This document shows positions 1 through 10,300 of a stretch of 29,161 bases of DNA, piece by piece. The notes under the pieces were generated by a model. That model did not search any database and had not been told where the DNA came from. It saw only the letters and a list, made by a program, of their open reading frames with translations. A program made the translations under genes and the position numbers. Source of the stretch: Pholiota molesta (lineage: Eukaryota; Basidiomycota; Agaricomycetes; Agaricales; Strophariaceae); contig JACGCK010000392.1 of NCBI GenBank assembly GCA_014925825.1, positions 1 to 29,161 on the forward strand, given 5' to 3'. Position 1 is the first letter of the stretch. Each line of letters opens with the position of its first letter.

Positions 1-545
1 GAGTCGCAGCGCAAACGACGACGACGGCCACCACCCACCACGTCGCCACGTCCGGCCACCACTGCCGTCTCCACCACCACGTCGCCCGCCCCGCAACGCC
101 CACCCCCCGCCACGTCGCCACTTCGATGCCCACCCGCCGTCACCACGTCACCCCACCCACGACGCCTGCACACGACGACGCCGCCCACCACCCGTCACGT
201 ACCCTCCCGTGACGGCCGCGACGCCCACGATGCCCGCACATGACAACGACGGCCACCACCCTGCCCACCCCGCCACGTCACCCTCCCGCGGCGCTTGCAC
301 ACGACGACGCCGCCCACCACCCGCCACATCACCCTCCCGCGACGCACCGCCGCCCGTTTGCCTCGCATCCGCCGTGCCCCGCCGCTGTGGGTTCCCGCCC
401 CCGCCGTGCAGCTGGTTCGTGCACTGCCACGTCACCACGACGAGGCGGCGTGCTCGAACCACGTCGCTGCGCACCCAGTTGGTACGTGCGCTGCCACGTC
501 ACCACGGCGCTCGAACCGCGCCGCGGCGCGCCTGCCTCTCTGCCG
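1..545. repeat. GC-rich low-complexity block (CCACGTCRCC-type degenerate repeats)
   Basis: This stretch is built from irregular repeats of words such as CCACGTCACC, CACGACGACG and CCCGCGGCGC. Several open frames cross it on both strands, but they encode only Arg/Pro/Thr/Ala-rich low complexity, so no gene is called. The same vocabulary, on the same strand, reappears at about 18890-19210 inside a hAT-like element. The two blocks may therefore share an origin. The left edge lies outside the window. Confidence 0.7.
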
Positions 546-560
546 CAGCCAATGACGTGA

Positions 561-696
561 CGGCGCAATGACGCGACGGCACAACGATGGCGCAATGACG
601 CGACGGCACAACGACGGCGCAATGACGCGACGGCGCAATGACGGCGCAATGACGCGACGGCACAACGACGGCGCAATGACGCGACGGCGCAACGAC
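561..696. repeat. 27-bp minisatellite, about 5 units
   Basis: Five consecutive units of about 27 bp, each starting GGCGCAATGACGCGACGGC and differing at a few positions, followed by degenerate units to about 780. Because 27 is a multiple of three, the array stays open and reads as a 9-residue repeat (MTRRHNDGA and variants). Nothing around it supports a gene. Similar words occur at 18755-18835. Confidence 0.85.
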
Positions 697-849
697 GACG
701 ACGCGCGACGTTGCGACAATGCGACGGCGCAACGACGCGATGGTGCAATGACACGACGGCACAACGACGCGACGGCGCATCAACGATGTGGACGGCGTGT
801 GGGCACATGTGAAGACAGCGGTGGGGGATGTATGAGGGTGGGCAGTAAA

Positions 850-1843
850 TTATGACCCTAGTACAGATTACTTAGAATATTAGAGTAGTAGCCTCTGCCT
901 TATAATATATTATGTTTTATTATTACATTTGACCATTTATTCCAAGCAAAGCACCAAAGATTGAGGATGGGAAGGATGCTTCTGAGAGCAATCCAATAGA
1001 CTTCCAAACAGTTTTGAGGGACTCCCAGAGGCAACCCAGAGGACTCCCAGAGACACTCAAAGACCTCTGGGTAAATCATGTCGATGATCACGTAACTCTA
1101 GAGATCTTTCTGTCTCTGAGGTCTTTTAGTGCTCTTGGTGTCTCTAGATGTCTTTTAGAGACACCAGGATTTCTCTAGAGATATTGTCGTTTTTCGTGAT
1201 GCTGGAATGCCCTGGATTGTCCTGGGCATATTCAAGGCTATTCAAAGCTCTTTAAATGATGCCAACTACTTGATTACCATTTTATCCCTAGAGTGCATTT
1301 AATATACAGGCCATTAAAATATAGATTTATACAACAATGTAACAAGTAATACTTCAAGGTCAACCTTTGTTCACTAGCATGGCGTCAAGCTCCAGCCTCC
1401 ACACCAGCAATGGGTGTGAACAGTGGCGATTTCCTGAAGCTCAATTCACAGCACCAAGCCCACCTCAGCGTCTATGTGCCGCAGAGGCTGCAATACATGC
1501 AGCTCACTTTGTACACGTAGACGGTATGGTGTTGGGCTCATTGCCACACCTGCTGCCACTGGCACAACTGGGGCCGCGGCGGACAAGCCGACGAGCGAGT
1601 TCGTCTTTGGACAGCGTGTCCGTGCTGGCGTCGTCTTCGTGCCCACCGGCAGTGTTACTGTACAGGCGGCTGGTGTCTTTGTGGCGGTGTGACTCCGTGT
1701 GAGCAGTAGCGGACAACGCTGGCGTGCATGAGCTCCCGCAGCATCGACGTGCTAGAGCTCGGGCACCATCCACATGCACGGATCTCCCGCGGAGTACACG
1801 CACCCTGCTACAGGGCATGCGCGCACCGTCGCTGCCGCTCCTG
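850..1843. other. Intergenic, no recognised gene
   Basis: The part from 850 to 1350 is AT-rich and contains short reiterated words (GACTCCCAGAG, CTCTAGAGA, CCTGG-type motifs) resembling those at 10110-10280. The part from 1360 to 1800 has short open frames on both strands, none over 190 codons and none resembling a family I can name. I see no intact gene. Confidence 0.5.
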
Positions 1844-3360
1844 CACCAGTGTCTGCTAGTCTCATGCATGAACCCTATGGCTATTACCCGGATAAAAATA
1901 TTGCATCCAGAGAGGTAACTACCCATCTCACCTAGCTGGCTTTGAATATTTCTGCCCATTCCTAGTGCTCGCTGCTGATCGCTGGTGGCAGTCCTGTTGC
2001 TCACTGTGCTCAACAGTGTCGAGCACTGCTCATCGCTGTTTTCAGGGTCGTCCCAAAAAGGAAGCAATCAAAAAAAGTCCAAAAGAAGAATGACAAATTT
2101 GTAAGCTTTTTTTCCCATCATTTGTCAGCACTTGACCATCTATCATTAGATTTGACCCATTTTGGGACTTTCTGCTCATTGGCCCATCAAATATGCCATC
2201 AAGGACCAAACACATGACCTGGTACCTAACCACATGACCACACATGACTGCAAATGAGGCAGGGACCCTCCTAGGGGTGGGAAATGCCTAAAATAGCATT
2301 TTCCCAATATTATTGGAAATGCACCTGGGTAGCTGGTGCACCCTATATGGGACCCACAGGGACCATATTATACCAAAAGATGCGGAATTAAATTCTAAAT
2401 CCACCTGTGAAAGATTCATATGGATAGCTTTATTGGTTCAGGCCCTAGAAGCGAATTACTATTTGGTTGAAATAAGCGCACACATTGATGGCTGCTTTTC
2501 TCCGCAACCGCTGGGTCGTTTTCTATAATCAAAGCAGCTGTCTATAGGTATTTACAGCGCGCTTCGAACGCGTCCTTGATCATAATTTTGCGACCATTCT
2601 TCGCTCCGTAAAACGCTCCGGATATATTTGCACTCGCACCGCATTAGCGCCGGCTACGCTGTTACTATCCGCGCGTATATTATACCATAAAATAGGTTAA
2701 TAAAACACCTTTCCAACGGTACTCTACTCGTTGTGATTGAACAACTCCCCGAGGCCCTATAAAGGAAATGGTTGTTTGTAAATAGAATATTAACCGCGGA
2801 TCGCGCCGGAACGCGCATAGGCTTGTTGGATTCCCCTGAATTTACCGGATTTAATGACACCCTGATTATAAGGATCAGACGCCGGGAAGGCACTGAACTG
2901 GACATGAGGATGGGCTGGATATTGCTTTGCTGGCTGGAAGATGCTATTTTTAGCGCTGCCGAGCGCGGCCTCACCCAATCCGGGCATGGATTGGTGGCAC
3001 TCTCCCCCTCCCCCTCATATTGGAAATTCATTTCCTCCCTCAATTCCTATCCAATTGCTTCGTTCTTTTTTCTAATATTCAACATAAATATGGTACTATG
3101 CGGCTATAACACTTATACACTACTATAATACATGCAGCATTTGTTATTTCGATATCTCTGTATTTTGGACACTGCATTTGGGGTTTTCACTGTATTTATG
3201 ATGCTTATTGGCACATATAGAGCGGTGGAAAGCTAGAGGTAAACTACAATTCCTGGTAGTTTAAAAGTTATCTGGACACTGTCCTATAGCTCCATACCCA
3301 TAAATAGAGAGATTACTGTATATCCTTTTTGATAAATCAATATCTCAACCAATACTGTAG
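1844..3360. repeat. Dispersed repeat AB, copy 1 (uninterrupted)
   Basis: This segment matches, base for base over long runs, the split copy at 10301-11246 (A part) and 15481-16070 (B part), in the same orientation. No long open frame is shared, so it is probably a non-coding or decayed mobile repeat. Its left end (CACCAGTGTCTGCTAG, then CATGCATGAA and a GGTAACTACCC-type motif) resembles the termini of the large inverted-symmetric elements, which suggests kinship. At 2779-2784 it reads TAAATA, the site that is interrupted by a 4.2-kb insertion in copy 2. The right end stops abruptly at about 3360, where a truncated inverted-symmetric element begins. Confidence 0.8.
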
Positions 3361-3710
3361 CTATAAAAAGGCGGGGTGTATATAAATAATACATGCACCT
3401 AATGCACCCCTGTGCCCCCGTCGGGGAGGGCGGGATGGGATGGATTCGGCGGGGGGCTTATGGATGATGTTCTATATTTAGCGGGGCAATATCCAATTTT
3501 AGATTTTTTTCGGCCATGTTTCGCGGGCGCCTGCGCGCGTTTTCCGTCACTTTTCCTCATTTCTCCCGGATTTTACTTGAAATATAACATTTATTTCATA
3601 AAGTATAATACTACATTGAATACATTGTATCTAAGGAGAATACAGAGGAGGGTAGAGCAAGAACGAGCAAACGCTCGTCCTCGCGCACCCGTTGCTGCCC
3701 CGTTCACGCT
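3361..3710 (+). repeat. Left terminal inverted repeat of element copy 1 (truncated)
   Basis: Pairs in inverse with about 6480-6810. It includes the GGGAGGGCGGGATGGGATGG block, the GGGGCTTATGGATGA block, an AT-rich stretch with ATACTACATTGAATA, and finally CGAGCAAACGCTCG at 3664-3677. The outer part found at other termini is absent. Confidence 0.8.
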
Positions 3711-4373
3711 CCCCACTCGCCGTACGTTGTACTGACCATCCTTGTCGTCAGTCGTTCGGCATGCGGTTGTGTTCATGGCTCGTCGTCCTCGCGCTCGCTG
3801 TTGTCCTCTCTGCTGCTGAATTCGTAGTCACGGGCCGTCGTCCGTGGATCGCAGCGCTCACTACTCGTCCGTTTGGCCGTCGCGCACCACGCCTCGCTAC
3901 GGGCCGTAGTGCTCGCTCCTTGTCTGTCTGGCTGTTACCCGTCCCGCGCCCCGCCTTGCTACGGGCCGTAGTGCTCGCTCCTCATCCGGCTGGCTGCTAC
4001 CTGTCCCGCGCCCCGCCTCGCTACTCGGCGCCTGATGTGCTCGCGATGCATCGTGCGCGATGTTCGTCGAACCCGCCGCTCCTCATGCACGTCGGCCGTG
4101 GCAGCTAGTGTGGTTGCTGTCGGTCGTATGGGCAGAGAGGTGGCGGGCAGAGCGCATGGAAGCCGGATTGGGGACAACGGGAACAGGGCGGGACACCTGC
4201 CTGGCCCTGCCGTCGAGAGCCCGAATGGTTTGGGCCGCTCCTGCCCCCTCCCGTAGCATCCGCTCCACTCGCTTCGCCCGCACTTGTCGCCAGCCCTTCT
4301 CCCCGCGGCATCTTCATCATCCGTCCATCCGTCCGTGCATCCTATGGGTCATTCCTGAAATCGCCCAAAGGTG

Positions 4374-4405
4374 CCGGCCCACATCCCTCGTTGGAGGGGA
4401 GGGGC
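4374..4405 (+). repeat. Conserved ~32-bp arm box, copy 1 left-1
   Basis: Begins CCGGCCCACATCCCTCG and ends GGAGGGGAGGGGC. The middle can form a short hairpin (CCCTC-GTTG-GAGGG). It is one of ten near-identical boxes in the two large elements, facing the core. Confidence 0.9.
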
Positions 4406-4509
4406 ATGCAGCGGCAGCGGGGGCAGGCTGGGCGAGGGCAGTGGATGGTGGCGGCGGTGGTGGTTGGGCGCTCGCACGTCCGCGCTGTCGCCCATTGGCA
4501 GTAGCAGAG

Positions 4510-4541
4510 CCGGCCCACATCCCTCGTTGGAGGGGAGGGGC
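4510..4541 (+). repeat. Conserved ~32-bp arm box, copy 1 left-2
   Basis: Identical to the box at 4374 over its whole length, in the same orientation and 136 bp further in. Confidence 0.9.
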
Positions 4542-4663
4542 GCACGGTGGGGAGTAGGCGGTGGGGCCATTGAGTCAGAGTGGCGGTGGTCGGCATGTGG
4601 GAGTGGTGGTCGAGCGGGAGAGGCGGCGGCAACGAGCGTGGTGAGGAGGGTAGTAGACGATGG

Positions 4664-4700
4664 AAAGCGAAATCAACCAAGATTTGGTTGATTTCGCTTT
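4664..4700. repeat. Perfect hairpin at left edge of core, copy 1
   Basis: AAAGCGAAATCAACCAA (4664-4680) is followed by a 3-nt loop GAT and its exact 17-bp complement (4684-4700). Related hairpins bound the core at 13901-13926 and occur at 16656-16682. Confidence 0.9.
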
Positions 4701-5356
4701 CAAACTCTGCTTGAAGCGACCGGCAAATGTATTGCCGGTGGTTTCGCCATCGTTGAGGACGTCACTGAGAACGTCTATCATGTTTGAAAGGCATCTTTTC
4801 GCCTGTATTACAATAGATAATTAGTATAGCTAGTATTTGTCATGAGGAATGTTAATGAAATTACTTCAAAATGATATTATTTGCTATTTTATGATTCCGT
4901 GGTGATCTTCGTTATCACACTGAAAATATGGAGATGAAGATTGATTTTTTGAGAAAGATAAGCATTAGTTACAGGGCTAAAAACTGCATGACTAGATAAT
5001 ATACCATCTGTAGTATGGTATCCAACCTTTTTCTGGAGTGAGGTACAAATGTTACGAACACATACATTCATTATGCTTGAAATCAGTCGAGTAAGTTTGG
5101 AGTAAGTGTTAGATTTTTAAAACTATCTTGCGTCAAAGCGAGTCAAGTAATTACCGCATGCTTAGAATGCAATCCCTGCAGCCGGAGGTAGCCAAAACAT
5201 AATTATATCGATCCTATAGTATGTCTAGATACTTAATTTACTTCTATATCTCAAATTGACACCGTCCGAGATGCCGTGAACGACGAGCAACAAGTTGGAG
5301 GCGCCCGGACCGGATGTTCCAGCCAATCGCGTGCGTCACGGAAATTCCCGGGACCC
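4701..5356. other. AT-rich core of copy 1
   Basis: An AT-rich island inside GC-rich arms, with no convincing coding frame. Near its left end is a second inverted repeat (ACCGGCAA-ATGTA-TTGCCGGT at about 4720-4740). Its right end (5250-5345, containing AGCCAATCGCG and ACGGAAATTCCCGGG) matches the left end of the core of copy 2 (13255-13350) in reverse complement. The two cores therefore lie in opposite orientation. The AGCCAAT word could be a CCAAT box, but no transcript is evident. Confidence 0.7.
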
Positions 5357-5385
5357 AGATCAACCACGTTGAACATGGTTGATCT
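5357..5385. repeat. Hairpin at right edge of core, copy 1
   Basis: AGATCAACCA (5357-5366) and TGGTTGATCT (5376-5385) form a 10-bp stem with a 9-nt loop. It is the counterpart of the 17-bp hairpin at 13220-13254 in copy 2. Confidence 0.85.
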
Positions 5386-5469
5386 CTCTCTTCAACCACT
5401 CCCTCGTCCCTTTCCGCCGCCCTCCACTCTCCGCCGCCCTCCCCTCGCCGCCGCCTTTCGCAGCCGTGT

Positions 5470-5501
5470 GCCCCTCCCCTCCAACGAGGGATGTGGGCCG
5501 G
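5470..5501 (-). repeat. Conserved ~32-bp arm box, copy 1 right-1
   Basis: Exact reverse complement of the left-arm boxes (GCCCCTCCCCTCCAACGAGG at its start). It points at the core from the other side. Confidence 0.9.
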
Positions 5502-5566
5502 CTTTGGACATCACCGATGTGAGCAGCCACGCAGAAGGCGCTCGCCGCCGCCCTACCACGCCGTGC

Positions 5567-5598
5567 GCCCCTCCCCTCGAATGAGGGATGTGGGCCGA
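5567..5598 (-). repeat. Conserved ~32-bp arm box, copy 1 right-2
   Basis: Same box in minus orientation with a few changes (CTCGAATGAGGG in place of CTCCAACGAGGG, and a final A). The CCTC...GAGG pairing of the small hairpin is largely kept. Confidence 0.85.
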
Positions 5599-5719
5599 CT
5601 TTGCAACTGGAAAGCTCCCCTCACACGGTGTGGGTGCGGGTGGCGAGCACGAGGGGCGCGTGGGTGCAACGAGGGGCCAGTAGTGCGAACGAGCAGTAAG
5701 CGACACCGACGGCGAGCTG

Positions 5720-6400
5720 GGATGATAGCCAGCCAGGACGCCAGCCATCCAGGACGCCAGCCAGCAACGCCGATGGCCGGCGGTCAGCGGACGACAGCCA
5801 GGGGCCAGGAGAGCGAATGAGGGGGCCAGCGATGCCGATGGCGAGCCAGGATGACAGCCAGCCAGCAACGCCGACGGTCAGCCAGGACGACAGTCAGCGG
5901 ACGACAGCCAGGGGCCAGGAGAGCGAACGAGGGGCAGCGACACCGACAGCGAGCCAGGACGATGGACGACGGCCAGGGGCCAGGAGAGCGAACGAGGGGG
6001 CCAGCAACACCGACGGCGAGCCAGGACGATGGACGACGGCCAGGGGCCAGGAGAGCGAACGAGGGGGCCAGCAACACCGACGGCGAGCCAGGACGACAGC
6101 CAGCCAGGACACCAGCCAGCCAGGACGACGGCCAGCGGACGACGGCCAGGGGCCAGGAGTGTGAACGAGGGGCTAGCAACACTGATGGCGAGCCAGGACG
6201 ACAGCCAGCAACGCAGGGACGGACAACGGCCAGCGAGCACGAAGAACGGCCAGCGAGCACGACGACGGCCAGCGAGCAGAACGGACGGCCGGCCAGCGAG
6301 CAGCGAGCACGACGGACGGACAGCGAGCAGAACGGACGGCCGGCCAGCGAGGACGGACAACAGCCAGCGAGGACGACGAACAGCTACCTACGGCGCCCAC
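5720..6400. repeat. Minisatellite arm of copy 1 (~67-bp units plus shorter GCCAGCGAGCACGACG units)
   Basis: The word GGCCAGGGGCCAGGAG recurs at about 5797, 5907, 5971, 6038 and 6143. The 5971 and 6038 copies are 67 bp apart and almost identical over the whole unit. Beyond 6200 the units shorten to about 20 bp. Long open frames on both strands here (for example a 269-codon frame at 5851-6660) are repeat artefacts. Confidence 0.85.
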
Positions 6401-6479
6401 GACGGATCGGATGGCGAGGGCGATGGACGGTGGGGCAACGGACGGCGAGGGCGGCAGCCACGGACGGGGGAGGGGGGGC

Positions 6480-7144
6480 GGGCAGCAAGGATGAGCATTT
6501 GCTCGTCCTCTCGTTGCTCGTTGCTCTTTCTTTCCTTGTATTTAGTATATTCAACGTAGTAGTATACTTATTTAATGAAATAAATTATATATACTATATA
6601 ACATCCACCAAAAACGAGGGAAAGCGACGGAAAACGCGAGCAGGTGCCCGCAAGATGTAGCCAAAAAAAACTAAAATTAGATATTGCGTGCTAAATATAG
6701 AGCGTCATCCATAAGCCCCCGCCGAATCCATCCCATCCCGCCCTCCCCGATGGGGGCACAGGGGTGCATTAGGTGCATGTATTATTTATATACACCCCGC
6801 CTTTTTTTCCCGCTCAAAAGCGCCCCCGTTGCCGCCCTATAGCGAGCGCGGCCCCCCGAGCATCAAATGCTGCATTGTTTACCTATGTTAGGCTACAGCC
6901 CCAAGCGTCCGCCCCACGCCCGCCCCCATCCACAGCGCCCTACACATCCCGCTACCCTTTTGGGACACACGGCACATATCCACCATCACCCGCTCATCCA
7001 GCCATCAATTGGTCAGCTCACGGCGCCCCCGGCATATCCTCTAAATCCCCTGCCAAATGACCCATGGGTAACTACCGGTGTGGATGTATCACTCTAGATG
7101 GGTAACTACCCATTTTGATGCATGAAACTAGTGTCTACAGGTGT
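6480..7144 (-). repeat. Right terminal inverted repeat of element copy 1
   Basis: The inverse of the left TIR up to about 6810. The outer part (6810-7144) matches in inverse the outer TIR of copy 2 at 11253-11580. It ends with two GGGTAACTACC motifs (7069, 7099) and CTACAGGTG. Confidence 0.8.
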
Positions 7145-8962
7145 GATACTCGCTTCCGTGGGGATCTCGGGGAGTGCAGCGGGCCAAAGGCTTGAAGGGC
7201 GACGTCCGGCGCCGAAATGCGGGAATGGCGAACGCGATGGCCGAGGATCCAGCGCAAGAACAACGGAGGCACGCGCACGCCGAGAACGGCACCTGCCACA
7301 AAATGCCCCGCCGCAACGAAGAACCACGCGCAGGCCAGGTAGGGTAGCAAGCCGACGACGCGTACACGGGCTGTGACGACGAACCGCGCGCAGGCCAGGT
7401 AGGTTACCCGCGGATGTGAGCAAGCACCCCCGGCGAGCACGATTGGACTACCGATGACACGTACGCGTGACCAAGAGGCGCGCTAGCCAATAGGGTGTCG
7501 CTGGCGGGCTTGGGACGAAGCACGGGTGGAGGCGGGCGCGTCCCGGGAATATGCGCCGATCCCTGTTTGGGAGTGTGCGTATACGCGGGTGATTTGCCGT
7601 GCAGATTAGTTTAGATAGTAAATGATCTTTTAGATAAGATAGATAGCATGTAGATTATCTTGTAGATTAGATCAGTTCAATAGATGTTCTCTTTTAAGAA
7701 ATTTCCTTTTTTGTCGATTTCCTTTTTGAGTTGGTATAATTTTTTTAAAGTTTATGGATCTGTGCTGTAGATCTGTTTGGGTGCATTTTCTAATTTTAGA
7801 GATCATGTGATTGATGCTAGTGTAAGCCAAAGCCTTATTTGGTCTTAGTAGAGCAGCCAATCAGCATCCTGGACAGTGAATTCAAACTCAGCTAGGCCTA
7901 CGTCGCCCTTGCGTCGCCCTGCTAAATCCCAATGCAAATTCGCAGCGTGGATATATCACTCACGAATGCCAATATGCATGGTCTGATACATGATATTGAC
8001 AGCACTGGCTGGCTGCAGGGCATACGCGAACCGCCGCTGCCTCTAGTAGTAGTGGCCATTGACTGCGGCAGGGAGCCTGGCAGAGAGAGGTGTCAGTAGG
8101 CGAAAGGGAAAGGAGGCTAACTTGGGCGCACCTGGCGGATCTCCCGCTCCCCGGGTCTTCCCTTTGGTCTTCCAGTCCCCAAATGCCGTCGATGTGGTAG
8201 TGAGCGCTGGTGGCGTGGAGTGACGATGCTGGTGGTTGAGAGAGGAACGCGGGATCGCGCGGATACGGATGATGGACGTCTCGGCGAACGCCGAGACGCA
8301 CGACGAGCGCCGAAGGAGATTTCAGATGGAGGAGGGGACGGAGGAGGGTTGAAACGTGGGAGAACGGATCCAGCTTGAATCCGTTTTCCCACCTTCCATC
8401 CAAACAGCGAGGCGTGTTGACGCGTCGCGTTTAGATTGTTCTAAGTTCAAATGTCACGTGACTGACGGCACGCGCGGCAAGCACGTGTTGACTGGTTGAA
8501 CTTCAATGTTTGCACTTCGATACTGCCTAAGTCCAAACTGCTCTCCTCTTTCATTTATCCCCTCTTCCTCCTCTCTCGATTGCCCTCTACCTCCTTCCAC
8601 CTCCGTCCGCTACTCGCAACAGCCACCCAGCGGCTTACCGCGACCATCGCGCGCATCGCGCACACCGCGGGCCTCTGCCACGTCAGCAAGTAGCAGACTA
8701 GAGGTTTGGCAGCGACGAGGGCCTGGAAGGTTGTTGGTGCAACCTTCCCTTCTAGGTGAGTTATTATCGTCTGCCACGTTGCACCGCTTACGCACACCCC
8801 CAAACGACGGACTACAAGCCAATCCCCTGGCCCCGACCCGGACGGCGACAGACGGCGACCCACGGAATACCACGGCGGCAATCCCTGGACAACCACGACA
8901 ATCACCCGGGACGACGCCGACGACGTGGATGACCACGGCGAAGACGCGGACAGTGACGGTGA
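7145..8962. other. No recognised gene; mixed GC-rich and AT-rich spacer
   Basis: The part from 7160 to 7440 is GC-rich and contains a ~62-bp duplication (GCGCAGGCCAGGTAGG at about 7330 and 7388). The part from 7600 to 7860 is AT-rich. An open frame on the minus strand (7960-8403, 147 codons) and one on the plus strand (8506-9012) show no family resemblance I can name. CACGTG occurs at about 8455 and 8481. I see no intact gene. Confidence 0.45.
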
Positions 8963-9678
8963 CTGACCGGGCACTGGGACGTCGCGCTCGAGGAGCTCAA
9001 CTCGCTCCGTGATGCGGTCAACAGGCGCGCGGCACCCGCGCTGCTCGGGACGGGCGCTCGGTGGCTCATGCCCGTGGGTGCTGCGCTACCTCGCCGCGGC
9101 CGCGATCCTCTCGCGCAAGGCCGCGACGGGCTTCACGCCCGCGGTAGCCTGCGCCCCCGCGCAGGCGGTGTCCGCGCGCGTTCGCCATGCGATCAAGGAG
9201 CTGTACGTCGAGTTCGACTTTGAGCAGGCGCTGAAGGAGGCCGCGGAGGGGGTGCGCGCGAACGATTTCTTCCTAGGGAAGTTCAAGGACAAGTTCCTGG
9301 ACTGTGCGCGGTTCTTGGTTAGCAAGGCGTATGTGCGGATCCACGGACGGGTGGATATCGAGTGAGTGGTGTCTTCTGTCTCGCAGGTTGGCGTTAATCG
9401 TTTGCTTAGGAACCTATCGGAGTGCTTGAACCTGTTGCAAGAAGAAGGCAAGAAGTGGACTCATTCCCGAGACGCCCATGAGTGCCGACGCCAAGATTGA
9501 TTTGAAGGAGGTGTGTATCTATATATTTCTTCCCTATCTCACCCACACATATCTACCCCCCTCCATTCGCCTCCATCTCCTCTCCTCTCCTACATTCCTT
9601 CCGTCTCAGCCCAACTGACCACCAATCTTCCTCCCATAGAACGTGATCAAGATCAACCGCCCACCACCGCCCATGTAA
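8963..9678 (+). pseudogene. Decayed eIF3e (INT6) translation-initiation-factor gene fragment, introns retained
   Basis: Peptides typical of the middle of eukaryotic initiation factor 3 subunit e follow each other in the right order: LTGHWDVALEELNSLRDAV (from 8963), CPWVLRYLAAAAILSRKA, RHAIKELYVEFDFEQALKE, NDFFLGKFKDKFLDCARFL, then across an intron (9362-9409) ENLSECLNLLQEEGKKW, then MSADAKIDLKE, and across a second intron (9511-9639) NVIKINRPPPPM followed by TAA. Between WDVALEELN and CPWVLRY the frame shifts and the tryptophan-rich segment expected there is missing. The segment expected between RHAIKE and LYVEF is also missing. An ~8-nt loss after KKW shifts the frame again. Kept splice sites mean it arose as a DNA copy, not by retroposition. 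eIF3e proteins are ~430 residues or longer; only a decayed middle part remains. Family identity is firm; the pseudogene status rests on these breaks. Confidence 0.88.
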
Positions 9679-10300
9679 TGCAATGCCGACAACAGAGACA
9701 ACGACTGTGAACGCTGGCGACAGCGAAGACAAATGCTAGCGAGGGTGACGACGAACGAACGCGGCCTCGACGGAGACGGCAATGACATACACGGGCGGCG
9801 ACGGCGGCAACAGCGGTGACAAATGTGGGCCACGATGAATGCAGACGGCGACGTCAGCGCGGACGTAAACGACACAGGCAATGACATGATGCGGAGGGGG
9901 ATGATGCGGAATATGGACGATGACTTTTGAGATAGCATTAAACTACTAGTAGCATATGTGTTTTACTTAGTAGTCTATGTTGTCGTAGTTATGTGCTAAA
10001 TATAATATTTTTAAAACCAAAATTCCTTTCCCTGGTATGATCCAAGATCTCTAGAAGTGAACCTAAAGTACACCATAGCTCTTTCTGATATTTCAAGACA
10101 AATTAAAACATCCTAAGGCCTGCAAATATAGTCCTAAGATGCCCTAGGATGATCCCAGATTGCCCTGGGAATAATGATCAAAGTGACTTCTTCCACAGAG
10201 CGCACAAAGCTCCCTGGTTGCCCTGATGCCCTGGCTGCCCTAGGGTGCCCTAGGGCACCTCGGGTACCTTGGGCCCACCTGGGGCCATAAGTGTTTTTCC
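9679..10300. other. No recognised gene
   Basis: The part from 9700 to 9900 has GACGGCGACG-like low complexity. The part from 9930 to 10110 is AT-rich. The part from 10110 to 10280 carries short reiterated CCTAGG/GCCCTGG-type words similar to those at 900-1250. No gene is visible. Confidence 0.5.

Larger units (their letters stand above)
3780..4660. repeat. Left GC-rich arm of copy 1 with local duplications
   Basis: This is a GC-rich arm. A ~62-bp unit is duplicated (GGGCCGTAGTGCTCGCTCC at 3901 and again at 3963). Further right are GTCCGTCC/ATCCGTCC runs. Open frames here are by-products of the composition and repeat structure. Confidence 0.65.
3361..7144. mobile_element. Large inverted-symmetric (foldback-like) element, copy 1, left end truncated
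   Basis: The left arm (from 3361: AAAAAGGCGGGGTGTATATAA, then GGGAGGGCGGGATGGGATGG) is repeated in inverse at 6660-6810, and the symmetry continues inward to a CGAGCAAACGCTCG-like palindrome on both sides. From outside in it contains TIRs, GC-rich minisatellite arms, two ~32-bp boxes per side facing each other, and an AT-rich core (4701-5356) capped by hairpins. The outer ~310 bp of the left TIR, present in copy 2 (11253-11580), is missing here; the sequence joins repeat AB directly. The right end is taken at CTACAGGTG near 7144 by comparison with copy 2. No transposase frame is present, so the element is non-autonomous. Its class is inferred from architecture only. Confidence 0.75.

Noticed and set aside
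1474..1692. Short frame with a FVFGQRVRAG-like peptide recalling Ran-binding proteins
   Set aside because: Only a few residues resemble the family, no continuation on either side; too weak to call.
5851..6660. 269-codon open frame on the plus strand, and similar long frames on the other strand
   Set aside because: It lies entirely in a ~67/20-bp minisatellite; the protein is Arg/Gln/Ala/Ser low complexity, and all frames stay open because GC-rich repeats lack stops.
7960..8403. 147-codon minus-strand frame next to CACGTG motifs
   Set aside because: No recognisable domain, several overlapping frames, no consistent splice model.
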